NCBI GenBank assembly: GCA_017519885.1
Contig: JAFWRO010000012.1
Coordinates: forward strand, 62,001 to 126,000
Source of the DNA: Liminaster sp017519885
GTDB lineage: Bacteria > Bacteroidota > Bacteroidia > Bacteroidales > UBA3663
Length of the DNA: 64,000 nucleotides
Direction: 5' to 3'
A program made the position numbers and the translations under genes. The notes under the pieces were generated by a model. The model was given only the letters and a program-made list of their open reading frames with translations. It ran no database searches and was not told where the DNA came from. This document shows, in pieces, positions 40,078-49,390 of this stretch. How positions within the stretch are numbered: position 1 is the first letter of the stretch; every line of letters starts with the position of its first letter.

Positions 40078-42060
40078 ATGAAATTCTATAAAACTCTTGT
40101 TCTTTCCACACTACTTGCTGGACTGCCGCTGACAAGCCTGCAGGCCGAAGTCAGGACACCTCGCTTCATCTCGGATGGCATGGTGCTGCAACGCAATGAG
40201 ACGGTTCGCATCTGGGGAACTGCCGACCCCGGCGAAAAAGTCACCGTCACCTTTTTAAAAAAGAAATATGTGGGCACCGCGGATGCCGAAGGCAACTGGA
40301 TGGTGTATATCCCGACCACGAAGAAGAATATGGTGGGCGGTCCCTACTCGATGACCATCAACGAACGCAAGCTATCGGACATCTATGTGGGCGACGTCTG
40401 GCTCTGCTCGGGCCAATCGAATATGGACCTGCACACCGCACGTCTGGTTGACCTCTACAAGGATGAGTTCGACACCGACGTCAATCCCGCCATCCATCTG
40501 ATGCAGACGGGACGCAACCCATCGATCAAAGGTCCGCAGGACGATATCGACGAGCAGGGCAGTTATCCCTGGGAGTCGATGAGCCCCGACAAGGTGGGAC
40601 ACTGGTCGGGCATCGGCTACTTCTTTGCCAAGGAGATGTTCCAGCGTTCGGGCGGCGTACCGCAGGGCATCATCAACTGCAGCATGGGCGGTTCGGACAT
40701 CGTGGCATGGATCCCTACCGGCCTGCTACGCGAAAATGCTCCACGTCACGTCCAGACCGTCGAGCATCTCAAGCAGCCAGGATATCTGGAGCGCTGTGCA
40801 GCACTCAACCGCGTCATCGGACAGACCTACAACCAACTGCTCGAAGAGGATCCAGGACTGAAAGGTCAATGGATGCAGACCGACCTCGATGACTCCGACT
40901 GGGAAATCGTGAACCAATATGACCCTCATCTGGGCGATGCCGACGGACGCACATGGGTAGGCACACTCTGGTTCCGCAAGGAATTCAACGTGCCGCAGGA
41001 ACTCGTCGGCAAGGACTCCCTGCTCCGTCTGGGCTGCCTTGTCGACGCAGATGTGGCTTATCTGAACGGTGTGAAGGTGGGCGAAATCACCTACCAGTAT
41101 CCTCCGCGCAAATATACGCTGCCCGCTGGTCTGCTCAAGGCAGGACGCAACGTCCTCGTCATCAAGCTGCGCACCAATGGAAGCCCGGAGAAGTTTGTCA
41201 AGGAGAAACCCTACAAACTCTTCTTCCATGGTGGCAAGACCATTAACCTCGAAGGCAACTGGCGAATGAAACGAGGCATCCTGATGCCGCGTCAGCCAGG
41301 TGTCGAAGGTGTCAACAACGGCAATGCCTCCGCCCTCTACGACAACACCATCTATCCGCTCCGCAACTACCGCATCGCCGGCATCCTCTGGAACCAGGGC
41401 GAGACCAATGCCGGTCGTCCCGACGAATACCGCAAGCTGCTCCCCGTGCTGATTGAGGGTTGGCGTCGCGACTTCGGCAATGTGCCTGCCGTCATCTTCG
41501 GCTTGGCCAACTATATGGAGCGCCATCCGAATGCCAACTTCGACGGAGGATGGGCGAAGATCCGCGAATCGCAACGTCTGGGTACCCAAGCTCTCGACAA
41601 GGCTGCCCTCGTGACTGCCATCGACCTCGGCGAATGGAACGACATCCACCCGCTCAACAAGAAGGAGTCGGCACGTCGTGCAGCCCTGCAGATGCAGCGT
41701 CTCTATCTGGGCAATACCCAGGAGGTCAGCGAAGGTCCATCGTATGAAAGCGTGACGTTCAGCGAAGGCAAGGCGCGCATCTCGTTCAAGCCAGGCACAG
41801 CAGAAGGTCTTGAACTGCATGAAGCCAAGCCCCACAGCAAAGAGAACCCCTGCCTCGTCTCGAAAGGTTTCAGCATCGCTGGTGCTGATGGCGTCTTCCA
41901 TTGGGCCGAAGCACAGGTCGAAGGCAATGAACTCATCGTCTGGAGCGATGAAGTGAAGGACCCGAAGGCCGTTCGCTATGCCTGGGATGACGATCCCATC
42001 GTCACGCTCTACAATGGCGCTGGGTTGCCTGCTTCCTCGTTCTCGACGAAGGAGTATTGA
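40078..42060 (+). CDS. Secreted SGNH carbohydrate esterase (sialate O-acetylesterase family)
   Basis: After a signal peptide (about residues 1-23, ending LQA) the 660-residue protein has the block WLCSGQSNMDLH with the catalytic Ser (about 108-119), a middle jelly-roll insert resembling a sugar-binding module (about 270-380), GILWNQGETNAGRP (about 436-449) and the Asp-His pair in DIHPLNKK (about 523-530). Members remove acetyl groups from sialic acid or xylan. With xylanase and glucuronidase genes nearby, an acetylxylan role is more likely than sialate. Confidence 0.87.
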   Translation: MKFYKTLVLSTLLAGLPLTSLQAEVRTPRFISDGMVLQRNETVRIWGTADPGEKVTVTFLKKKYVGTADAEGNWMVYIPTTKKNMVGGPYSMTINERKLSDIYVGDVWLCSGQSNMDLHTARLVDLYKDEFDTDVNPAIHLMQTGRNPSIKGPQDDIDEQGSYPWESMSPDKVGHWSGIGYFFAKEMFQRSGGVPQGIINCSMGGSDIVAWIPTGLLRENAPRHVQTVEHLKQPGYLERCAALNRVIGQTYNQLLEEDPGLKGQWMQTDLDDSDWEIVNQYDPHLGDADGRTWVGTLWFRKEFNVPQELVGKDSLLRLGCLVDADVAYLNGVKVGEITYQYPPRKYTLPAGLLKAGRNVLVIKLRTNGSPEKFVKEKPYKLFFHGGKTINLEGNWRMKRGILMPRQPGVEGVNNGNASALYDNTIYPLRNYRIAGILWNQGETNAGRPDEYRKLLPVLIEGWRRDFGNVPAVIFGLANYMERHPNANFDGGWAKIRESQRLGTQALDKAALVTAIDLGEWNDIHPLNKKESARRAALQMQRLYLGNTQEVSEGPSYESVTFSEGKARISFKPGTAEGLELHEAKPHSKENPCLVSKGFSIAGADGVFHWAEAQVEGNELIVWSDEVKDPKAVRYAWDDDPIVTLYNGAGLPASSFSTKEY

Positions 42061-42088
42061 TTCAATCAGATTCACACATTTCAACGAA

Positions 42089-42126
42089 TAAGGGCTCTAT
42101 TTCGCATAGAACCCTTATTTTTTTTA
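42089..42126 (+). terminator. Terminator of the esterase gene
   Basis: TAAGGGCTCTAT (42089-42100) with ATAGAACCCTTA (42106-42117), one mismatch, followed by a run of T. Confidence 0.88.
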
Positions 42127-42315
42127 CGTTCGGAGAGCAACTATAATCCCACGATGACATATCATCAGACCAAACAAAACAATACAATAACATATCAAGA
42201 CTGCCGAAGACTAAAGAAAATTAATCAAATTTATCCGAAAATGAAAGCAAAACGGATGCAAAAAGGCACATTTTTGCATTTTTTGACAAAAAAAGTCACT
42301 TTTTTCATTTTTTTC

Positions 42316-42346
42316 TTTGCAGTTATTTATTTTATGCATATCTTTG
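42316..42346 (+). promoter_or_regulatory. Promoter and long leader of the SusC operon
   Basis: TTTG at 42316-42319 and TATCTTTG at 42339-42346 are 19 bp apart. The leader of about 140 nt contains a small hairpin TGCGAC/GTCGCA at 42433-42449. The rest of 42127-42315 is AT-rich with no gene. No extracytoplasmic sigma or hybrid two-component regulator gene is adjacent. Confidence 0.7.
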
Positions 42347-42493
42347 CAGCCAAATCCGAGTCAGAAGGCTTCAGACAAAACGCAAGGTCTTCTCTTCTGC
42401 TGAAAACAGTAAACTGCACAATAAGTAATAAGTGCGACTTCTTGTCGCAACAAATATACAATGTGTTCAATAAATATTATTAATGTATCAATT

Positions 42494-45400
42494 ATGAGAA
42501 AACTCTTATCTATCATTGCCATGCTCGTCGTGAGCTTGTCAATGTTGATGGCGCAAAACAGAACCGTAACAGGTAGCGTCACCTCAGCCGAAGATGGAGA
42601 GCCAGTAATCGGTGCAACAGTCATCGTGCCAGGCACGAACACCGGTACTGTCACTGACCTTGACGGCAAGTTCTCACTCAACGTTCCCGCAAATGCCAAG
42701 CAGCTGACCATCTCGTATGTGGGTATGGCCAGCCAGACCGTCAACATCAGGAACAACAAGGTCACCGTCTATCTCGAAGCAGATGACAAGATCCTTGATG
42801 ACGTGGTAGTAACAGCTTTAGGTCTGAAGAAGTCCGAGAAGTCCATTGGTTATGCCGCCACGAACCTCAAGTCGGAGGACCTCCACGTAGTTCCTGTCAG
42901 CAACGTAGGTGACGCTATTGCCGGTAAGGTAGCTGGTGTAAGTGTTTCCACTACATCGACTTCTCCAGGTGCTGCTTCTTCTATCACAATCCGTTCCTTC
43001 AGCTCACTGACTGGAAGCAACCAGCCTCTTTGGGTTGTCGATGGTGTACCGATTGTCAACAATAACATCGGTTCCGACCAGGGTGACAACACCATGGGTG
43101 GTGGTGTCACGAACCTCAATCAGGACGACATCGAGAGCATGACCATCCTCAAGGGTGCAGCCGCTACTGCCCTTTATGGTAGCCGTGCAGCAAATGGTGT
43201 AATTCTTGTTACCACCAAGTCCGGCAGCAATCTTAAGGACAAGAACTTCATGGTAGAACTGAATGCAGGTATGCAGTGGTCAACCGTCGGCATCCTTCCT
43301 CAGTTGCAGAACGTCTTCGGACAGGGTTGGGACGGTAACCGTACAATTGACGAAAACGGCTCATGGGGTCCTCAGATGGATGGCAAAGAACGTGTATATG
43401 GTGCCATCTACGACAACGCCCAGCTTCTCCAGAAGTTCCAGGCCGTAGAAGACAATGTCAGAGGCTTCTTTGACACAGGTGTTTCCTACAACACTTCGAT
43501 CAGCGTGTCTGGAAAAAGCGACAAGACCGACTATTACCTTTCATTTTCACGCGTAGGAGATGATGGCATTATGCCCACCGATGCAGACTCTTATGGACGT
43601 AACACCATTTCGATGAATGGTAGTCATCGCTGTACAGATTGGCTGAAGTTCTCGAGCAACATCAACTTTGCAAACTCCCTCACCAAGACTGTCCTTACCG
43701 ACCAGGGTACAACTGTAATCGATGGTCTTTATGAGATGCCACGTAACATCAGTGTAGCTGACCTCGCTGACCTCAGCAGCCCATTCAACACCCCTCTCGC
43801 CTACTACACCGAGTATGGCATCACCAATCCCTACTGGGCTTTGGAGAACAACTACAGCCAGCTCAGCCAGAAGAAGATCTACGGCAAGGTACAGGCTGAT
43901 ATCAATCCCATCAAGGATCTGACCCTCACCTACCGCTTTGGTTTCGACTATTCTGACTATGACCTGAAGGAAGGTATGGCCAAGATTACGGCCGACAATC
44001 CATCCACTTCTGGCAACAACAAACAGGATGGTACTGTATATGCACTCTATCAGCGTCGTTATGAAATCAATCATGATTTCCTCGCAAATTATAACCACAC
44101 GTGGGGAGACTTTGAATTCAATGCTACTGCCGGTGTGAATATCAACGAACGTTTTGCCACCCAGATGTCAACTTCTGCCGAAGACCTTACAATCGAAAGT
44201 GGCTGGTGGCACCTCGCAAATGCAGCTTCCCTCACTCCCTCTGAGTCTTCGAGCAAACGTCGTCTGGTAGGTGTTCTCGGTGACTTCTCACTGGGTTGGA
44301 AGGATATGCTCTTCCTGGATGTTACCGGACGTAACGATTGGTCGTCAACCCTTCCAAAGGACGGCAATCACTTCTTCTATCCTGGTGTCACCCTTAGCTG
44401 GCTCTTCTCAGAGCTGCTTCCTGACAAGATGAAGGATTACATTTCATATGGCAAACTCCGTGCTGCATACGGTAAGACCGGTAACGATGCCGATCCGTAC
44501 TTGACCAACAATACATTCGTAAGCGGTTTCGCCAACAATGTTTATACCGAAGCCACCAACTTCCCAATGTCGAACGGCACGAACGCCTTCAAGACCTCTG
44601 CCACCCTTGGATCCAACACCCTGACTCCTGAGATGACGACCGAATGGGAGCTTGGTGCAGACCTCTACTTCCTCAAGAACCGTGTTCACGTTGACTTCTC
44701 GTACTACGACCGTACTACCGACGACATGATCATGACGCTCAATGCTGACCCAGCTTCTGGCTACAGCTATATCGTCACGAACTTCGGTTCGATTCGCAAC
44801 CACGGTGTCGAGCTTATGGTCAACTTCACTCCAGTACGCACCAAGGACTGGCAGTGGGATGTAAACTTCAACTGGAACAAGAACTACAACAACGTAGAGA
44901 AACTTCCTGAGGAACTGGGTGGAGAATACGTTGTCAATGGCTTCTCGACCTCCAAAAATGCAGTCCGCATGAAGGCTGTGGTTGGTCAGGAACTGGGCCA
45001 GTTCTACACCTACGAGCCACAATATGTTGATGCAAACGGAAATTTGAAGTATATTGTCATTGACGATGTCCTTCAGAGCAACCCAGCCTACTCGGGCGAA
45101 GGCAATATTGTTGTCAATGAAAGCGACGGTCTTCCCGTCCTCACCTCCGATATTGTTGCTTCCGGCAAATCCACCCAGAACAAGTGGACGGGCGGTTTTG
45201 GCACCAGCCTTCGCTACAAGGGATTCTCCATCAATGCCAACTTCGACGTACGCTATGGTGGCTATATGTTCTCCCGCACCAAGAACCTGATGCGCTTCAC
45301 CGGCAACGGCATCGAGACCATCTACAACCAGCGTCGCGCTTATGTTATCCCAGGTTCTGTTAACGTCACTACCGACGATAACGGCAAGAATATTGTCAGC

Positions 45401-45745
45401 GAAAACCACACTGGCATTGACACTTATGGTGATGGTATCCAGGCGCTTTATGAACTTGGCGGCATCGCAGGTGGTGAGGAACTTCTCATCGACCGCACCT
45501 ATCTGAAGCTTCGCACACTGGCTGTTTCCTACACTTTGCCTAAGGCATGGTCCAAGAAAGTCTTCCTCGATGACGTTCGCGTATCGTTCGTGGCCAACAA
45601 CCTCTTCACCTGGACACCTGCCAGCAACTGCTACATCGATCCAGATGCATCTTCCTACGGCACCGACCTCTACGGCTCGTTCGGCGAACTCTATTCCAAC
45701 CCTTCTTGCCGCAAGTATGGTTTCAACATCGCAGTTAAGTTCTAA
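42494..45745 (+). CDS. SusC/RagA-family TonB-linked outer-membrane transporter
   Basis: I start at ATG 42494 (MRKLLSIIAML), which begins the signal peptide. The 1083-residue protein opens with a carboxypeptidase-regulatory-like domain (NRTVTGSVTSAEDGEPVIGATVIV), has a TonB-box-like segment (DDVVVTALGLKKSEKSIGYA, about 109-128), a plug with GVSVSTTSTSPGAASSI and PLWVVDGVPI, and a 22-strand barrel ending in an aromatic-type C-terminus (GFNIAVKF). SusC proteins import glycans or other large ligands bound by the SusD lid. No STN domain is present, so no direct sigma-factor signalling. Confidence 0.96.
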   Translation: MRKLLSIIAMLVVSLSMLMAQNRTVTGSVTSAEDGEPVIGATVIVPGTNTGTVTDLDGKFSLNVPANAKQLTISYVGMASQTVNIRNNKVTVYLEADDKILDDVVVTALGLKKSEKSIGYAATNLKSEDLHVVPVSNVGDAIAGKVAGVSVSTTSTSPGAASSITIRSFSSLTGSNQPLWVVDGVPIVNNNIGSDQGDNTMGGGVTNLNQDDIESMTILKGAAATALYGSRAANGVILVTTKSGSNLKDKNFMVELNAGMQWSTVGILPQLQNVFGQGWDGNRTIDENGSWGPQMDGKERVYGAIYDNAQLLQKFQAVEDNVRGFFDTGVSYNTSISVSGKSDKTDYYLSFSRVGDDGIMPTDADSYGRNTISMNGSHRCTDWLKFSSNINFANSLTKTVLTDQGTTVIDGLYEMPRNISVADLADLSSPFNTPLAYYTEYGITNPYWALENNYSQLSQKKIYGKVQADINPIKDLTLTYRFGFDYSDYDLKEGMAKITADNPSTSGNNKQDGTVYALYQRRYEINHDFLANYNHTWGDFEFNATAGVNINERFATQMSTSAEDLTIESGWWHLANAASLTPSESSSKRRLVGVLGDFSLGWKDMLFLDVTGRNDWSSTLPKDGNHFFYPGVTLSWLFSELLPDKMKDYISYGKLRAAYGKTGNDADPYLTNNTFVSGFANNVYTEATNFPMSNGTNAFKTSATLGSNTLTPEMTTEWELGADLYFLKNRVHVDFSYYDRTTDDMIMTLNADPASGYSYIVTNFGSIRNHGVELMVNFTPVRTKDWQWDVNFNWNKNYNNVEKLPEELGGEYVVNGFSTSKNAVRMKAVVGQELGQFYTYEPQYVDANGNLKYIVIDDVLQSNPAYSGEGNIVVNESDGLPVLTSDIVASGKSTQNKWTGGFGTSLRYKGFSINANFDVRYGGYMFSRTKNLMRFTGNGIETIYNQRRAYVIPGSVNVTTDDNGKNIVSENHTGIDTYGDGIQALYELGGIAGGEELLIDRTYLKLRTLAVSYTLPKAWSKKVFLDDVRVSFVANNLFTWTPASNCYIDPDASSYGTDLYGSFGELYSNPSCRKYGFNIAVKF

Positions 45746-45766
45746 TTCTAACGAAGTGCATTCATT

Positions 45767-47257
45767 ATGAAAAAGATTATATTTTCCCTGGCATGCATGG
45801 GCCTGATGACCCTTACGGCTTGCGATGACTATCTTGACATCAATGACAGCCCCAATGCCATTTCGAGTGTCGAGAATGACTACATTCTTCCGACACCAGA
45901 AGTCAACATCGCCTCAACAGTAGGCGTTCAGTTCAACGTATTGGGCGGCTACAATGCCCAAGTATATGGACAAAATGCAGGCTGCTCCAACTACCTCGAC
46001 TATTCACGTTTCCTTGTGACAGCCAGCAACTGCCAAGGCGCATGGACCCAGCTCTATTCTCGCGTACTCCAGCAGCTCGAGGTTATCCGCAGTCAATCAG
46101 CTGAAGAACCTGGCACCTATCTTGCCGCTACCGTACTCCGCGCTTATGCTTTCCAGCTCATCGTTGACGCATGGGGCGAAGCACCTTTTACGGAGGCTCT
46201 CAATCCCAACATCACCCAGCCCGTCTATGACGATGGTGCAGCCATCTATGCCAGCATCATATCAGAACTCGAAGCTGCCAAGGCTGCTGCTCAACCAGGC
46301 GATGCCGTCTGCGCAAACCTTCTCTTTGGCAAGACTTCGGCAAAGGCTGGCACAGCTGCCAACTGGATCAAGTTTGCCAACACCCTGCTCCTCAAGCTCT
46401 ATATGCGCGAGCATAATGCTGTGAGCGTCAACGACAAGTTGAACGCCCTCGTTTCCGAAGGCAACTTCATCACCGAGGATGTCACCTACGACCTGTGCTG
46501 GGGCAATTCTGCCGGCTCCTATAGCCCACTCTTCGCCGAGAGCAAGACCATCAGCAACGATATGGCACTCAATGTAGCCCTGCAGGGCACAGCCCTTTCC
46601 TCCCCTGGCGACCAGCGTCTTTCCTATAACTTTAAGCCAACAGCCAATGGTTTCATCGGTGTTGTATCGGGCACGAACCTTTCTGCAGAGATTAGTGGCG
46701 CCAACACCAGCGACTTTTCTCAGCCCAACTACCGTTTCGACATGCCTGTTGATCTGCTTACCGTCTATGAGCTGAACTTCTTCCTCGCTGAATACTACGC
46801 AACTATTGCTGGAAACCACGCTCAGGCCGAGGCATATTACCGTGCAGCCGTCGCTGCTTCGTGTGCTCGTTGTGGTGTGGAAGATGCTTCCAATGCCGTC
46901 CTTGCAGCCTATCCTTATGAGCAGGCCAACCCGATGAAGAACATCGGCATCCAGAAATGGGTGGCTCTCGGCACTGCCTTCTCTGGTTTTGAAGCATGGT
47001 GCGAAGTTCGTCGTCTCGGGTATCCAGAATTTTCGGACGTGAAGGCTGACGACATCATCAACAACGATGTTGCCAACTTCAACACGGTGCCCAACACCTA
47101 CGTAGCCGGCACTCTCTACACCCCAAAGAACGTCAACGCAGAGGTCGGAGCCAAGACTCTCCGCCAGCGTCTGCCCTATCCTGCTAGTTCGACAAGCTAC
47201 AACAATAACGTTCCTGCCACCAAGGGCGCTACTGTCAAGGTCTTCTGGGCTAAATAA
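45767..47257 (+). CDS. SusD-like outer-membrane lipoprotein (SusD-like_2 type)
   Basis: The lipobox LTAC gives lipid Cys 19, followed by DDYLDIN with early acidic residues, consistent with surface display. The 496-residue protein shows SusD-like_2 features: NAQVYGQNAGC near residue 64-74, LRAYAFQLIVDAWGEAPFTEAL (about 124-145) and a C-terminal RLPYPASSTSYNNN. It forms the lid of the SusC barrel and binds the ligand. It begins 21 bp after susC. The ligand cannot be read from sequence. Confidence 0.94.
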   Translation: MKKIIFSLACMGLMTLTACDDYLDINDSPNAISSVENDYILPTPEVNIASTVGVQFNVLGGYNAQVYGQNAGCSNYLDYSRFLVTASNCQGAWTQLYSRVLQQLEVIRSQSAEEPGTYLAATVLRAYAFQLIVDAWGEAPFTEALNPNITQPVYDDGAAIYASIISELEAAKAAAQPGDAVCANLLFGKTSAKAGTAANWIKFANTLLLKLYMREHNAVSVNDKLNALVSEGNFITEDVTYDLCWGNSAGSYSPLFAESKTISNDMALNVALQGTALSSPGDQRLSYNFKPTANGFIGVVSGTNLSAEISGANTSDFSQPNYRFDMPVDLLTVYELNFFLAEYYATIAGNHAQAEAYYRAAVAASCARCGVEDASNAVLAAYPYEQANPMKNIGIQKWVALGTAFSGFEAWCEVRRLGYPEFSDVKADDIINNDVANFNTVPNTYVAGTLYTPKNVNAEVGAKTLRQRLPYPASSTSYNNNVPATKGATVKVFWAK

Positions 47258-47287
47258 TCAATGTAAAACAATTAGAACATTGAAGAT

Positions 47288-48043
47288 ATGAAAAAGACTA
47301 TCAAATACAGCATATTAGGCGTCATTGCAGGTGCTATGCTTGCATCCTGCGAAACTGAGCCCGAAACAGGTCTGGTGAGACTCACCCACTATGCCACCTT
47401 CGATCTGACTGGGGGAGAAATCTACTCAGTTCCGATTGGTGGCTCGTATTCCGAACCCGGTGTGGTTTGTATGGAAGGTACAGAAGATATCTCCGACAAA
47501 GTCAAGACCACCATCTACGACATCACTGGCCAAGTGGTCAATTCCATCAAGACCGATGAAATTACGTTCTACAATGTAGAATACTCAGCCGTCAATGTCG
47601 ATGGATTCTCGTCTTCTGCCACACGTACTGTATTCATCTATAACCCTGAAGTAAAGGGCAGCTGTGCTGGCACGTTCGATGTCGATATGAATAACACCAC
47701 ATACGGCGGCAACCCCATTTTCGATGAAGCAACAAAACGTGGCTATAAGACTGAGGCCGAGATAACCATCACCGAACTTTGTCCTGGCATCTTCTACATC
47801 AACGACTTCCTTGCCGGCTGGTACGAACAGATGCGCGGAATCGGCGCTAGTTACGCTATGTACGGCTACTTCAAGCTCAATCCCGATAACACCATCGATT
47901 TGATGTACAGCCATGTCAATGGTTGGGGTGATGGCCTCGACTATATCCAAAATGGCAAGTGGGACGAAGCAACCGGCACACTCTCCTACGAATCCGGTTA
48001 TGCTGGTGTTATCTACATCAACCCAGTCCTCATACGTCAATAA
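47288..48043 (+). CDS. Surface lipoprotein, DUF5012 (BT_2262-like)
   Basis: The 251-residue product has a lipobox (AMLASC, Cys 21) followed by ETEPE. An Ig-like domain of DUF5012 type spans about 28-120 (THYATFDLTGGEIYSVPIGG, VEYSAVNVDGFSSSATRTV). The C-terminal half has repeated aromatic residues and a GWYEQMRG segment typical of a beta-rich surface domain. Such proteins accompany SusC/SusD in Bacteroides and probably help bind the ligand. Confidence 0.8.
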   Translation: MKKTIKYSILGVIAGAMLASCETEPETGLVRLTHYATFDLTGGEIYSVPIGGSYSEPGVVCMEGTEDISDKVKTTIYDITGQVVNSIKTDEITFYNVEYSAVNVDGFSSSATRTVFIYNPEVKGSCAGTFDVDMNNTTYGGNPIFDEATKRGYKTEAEITITELCPGIFYINDFLAGWYEQMRGIGASYAMYGYFKLNPDNTIDLMYSHVNGWGDGLDYIQNGKWDEATGTLSYESGYAGVIYINPVLIRQ

Positions 48044-48065
48044 TACTTAAAACCGCAAAGCAATT

Positions 48066-48794
48066 ATGAAAAAGATACTATTTTCAGCTTTTGTACTCGC
48101 TGGTGCTCTTACAATGAGCTCTTGCAGCGATGGCGCCTTCGGAGGAGACTTCGAGGTGGACAATACTGAACTGGTTGATATGGCTGGTACCTGGTGCTGC
48201 ACCGTTGAAGCCAACGATGCCTATTACACCACACAGTATTATATTTACAATGGCTACACAGCAGAATTCCTTAACTCTTATTTCGGTGATCCTGTAGGCT
48301 ACTACAATCCGGATGTCAATGGTGACGGGAAAGTAGATATGACCGACCTTGAGAGTGACGAATACGCCAACTGGTGGGCCGAAAGGGCAGAAGGTGTCTT
48401 CGAGTTCCGCACTTTCAATACAGCCGCCAACAACGTCACCGAGATGTGGGTGGAAGATGGTTACTGGGGCACACAGACCAGAGTGAATGTGGATTTCAAC
48501 AACATGACCTTCGAAGCCCCCGGCACACTGGAACAGGGCGTCAACGAGGTAGAGACCGCTCCTGGCGTAATTACCAAACTTGATGAATATTCCAACAAGG
48601 CTAATGATGTTGCCTATGGTTGCGGTGTCGTGATTGTAGGTGGCAAGATTCTGAAGGGCGCTGCCCACGCTCCAGGCTCGGGCATGCAGACCGATTCCAT
48701 TTTCTTCTACATCAAGTATGACGACGATTATGGCCAGAATATCTATACCAAGGTATCTGGTTATCGCAAGACCGGTTATACCGAGGACGATTGA
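48066..48794 (+). CDS. Lipid_bd-type surface lipoprotein with a dockerin-like calcium loop
   Basis: Cys 20 in TMSSC is lipidated. DMAGTWCCTVEA (about 38-49) and the following strands resemble the Lipid_bd family (BT_2263-like) found last in SusCD-DUF5012 operons. Residues 83-95, DVNGDGKVDMTDL, match a single dockerin or EF-hand calcium loop inserted in a Tyr-rich segment. That insert is unusual for the family as I know it. The remainder is beta-rich. Role: probable surface glycan- or lipid-binding accessory. A strong terminator closes the operon. Confidence 0.72.
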   Translation: MKKILFSAFVLAGALTMSSCSDGAFGGDFEVDNTELVDMAGTWCCTVEANDAYYTTQYYIYNGYTAEFLNSYFGDPVGYYNPDVNGDGKVDMTDLESDEYANWWAERAEGVFEFRTFNTAANNVTEMWVEDGYWGTQTRVNVDFNNMTFEAPGTLEQGVNEVETAPGVITKLDEYSNKANDVAYGCGVVIVGGKILKGAAHAPGSGMQTDSIFFYIKYDDDYGQNIYTKVSGYRKTGYTEDD

Positions 48795-48817
48795 TTCGTC
48801 TGTCGTATTTCTATAAT

Positions 48818-48858
48818 AAATGCCCCGAGGATTGATTCCTCGGGGCATTTCTTTTTTT
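48818..48858 (+). terminator. Terminator of the SusCD operon
   Basis: AAATGCCCCGAGGA pairs with TCCTCGGGGCATTT across a short loop, followed by CTTTTTTT. Confidence 0.93.
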
Positions 48859-48882
48859 AATATATATAATGTATAAATCCTT

Positions 48883-49317
48883 TTAGTATCTATTGAACGT
48901 CAACTCAAGCAGAGAAGACCGAAGAGAAAGGTGCTTATTGTCGAGCTGGAGAATCTCAAACCGTTCATCAAGGCTCTGGATGCCGTAGGGCTGCAGGACA
49001 GCAGCATCGTCGAGCGGCTTGTCTCCTTCGTTGCGAGCCGATAGATAAGGGTCATAGACGCGCAAATGGGCATCGTCCTGCTGGAAACGCAGGAGGTAGG
49101 TGCTGTTCCTTCCACTGTGGTCCGAAAGTTGCAGCAGATGGAGTTGCACCGACCAGAAGATACGCGACGATACCATATCACATCCTCCCCCACCGATGGT
49201 GTCGATGCGGGCCAATTGCCAGAATCCGTCGAGTTTCCCATTGTCCGACATCTCAAGGTCGCAGGAGCTGAAGGAGAGAAGACCGAGAAGCGGGAGGGTG
49301 AGAAATATGCGTTTCAT
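48883..49317 (-). CDS. Lipocalin-like lipoprotein
   Basis: The 144-residue protein has a lipobox (LLSFSSC, Cys 19) followed by DLEMS. Its short beta-rich body begins GKLDGFWQLARIDT, the GxW start typical of lipocalin-like Bacteroidetes lipoproteins, and continues with alternating strands (YLLRFQQDD, FEILQLDNKHLSLRSS). Function unknown. It lies downstream of the Wzi-like gene on the same strand, separated by a CTATAGT repeat stretch. Confidence 0.68.
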   Translation of the reverse strand: MKRIFLTLPLLGLLSFSSCDLEMSDNGKLDGFWQLARIDTIGGGGCDMVSSRIFWSVQLHLLQLSDHSGRNSTYLLRFQQDDAHLRVYDPYLSARNEGDKPLDDAAVLQPYGIQSLDERFEILQLDNKHLSLRSSLLELTFNRY

Positions 49318-49340
49318 TTTTGTTTATTGTTGCTTTTTGT

Positions 49341-49390
49341 CTATAGTATCTATAGTGACTATAGTAACTATATTAACTATAGGTACTATT
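49341..49390. repeat. CTATAGTAA-type short repeats
   Basis: Five or more units (CTATAGTAT, CTATAGTGA, CTATAGTAA, CTATATTAA) lie between the lipocalin-like and Wzi-like genes and reach the Wzi stop codon. The family recurs at 51251-51290. Confidence 0.8.
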
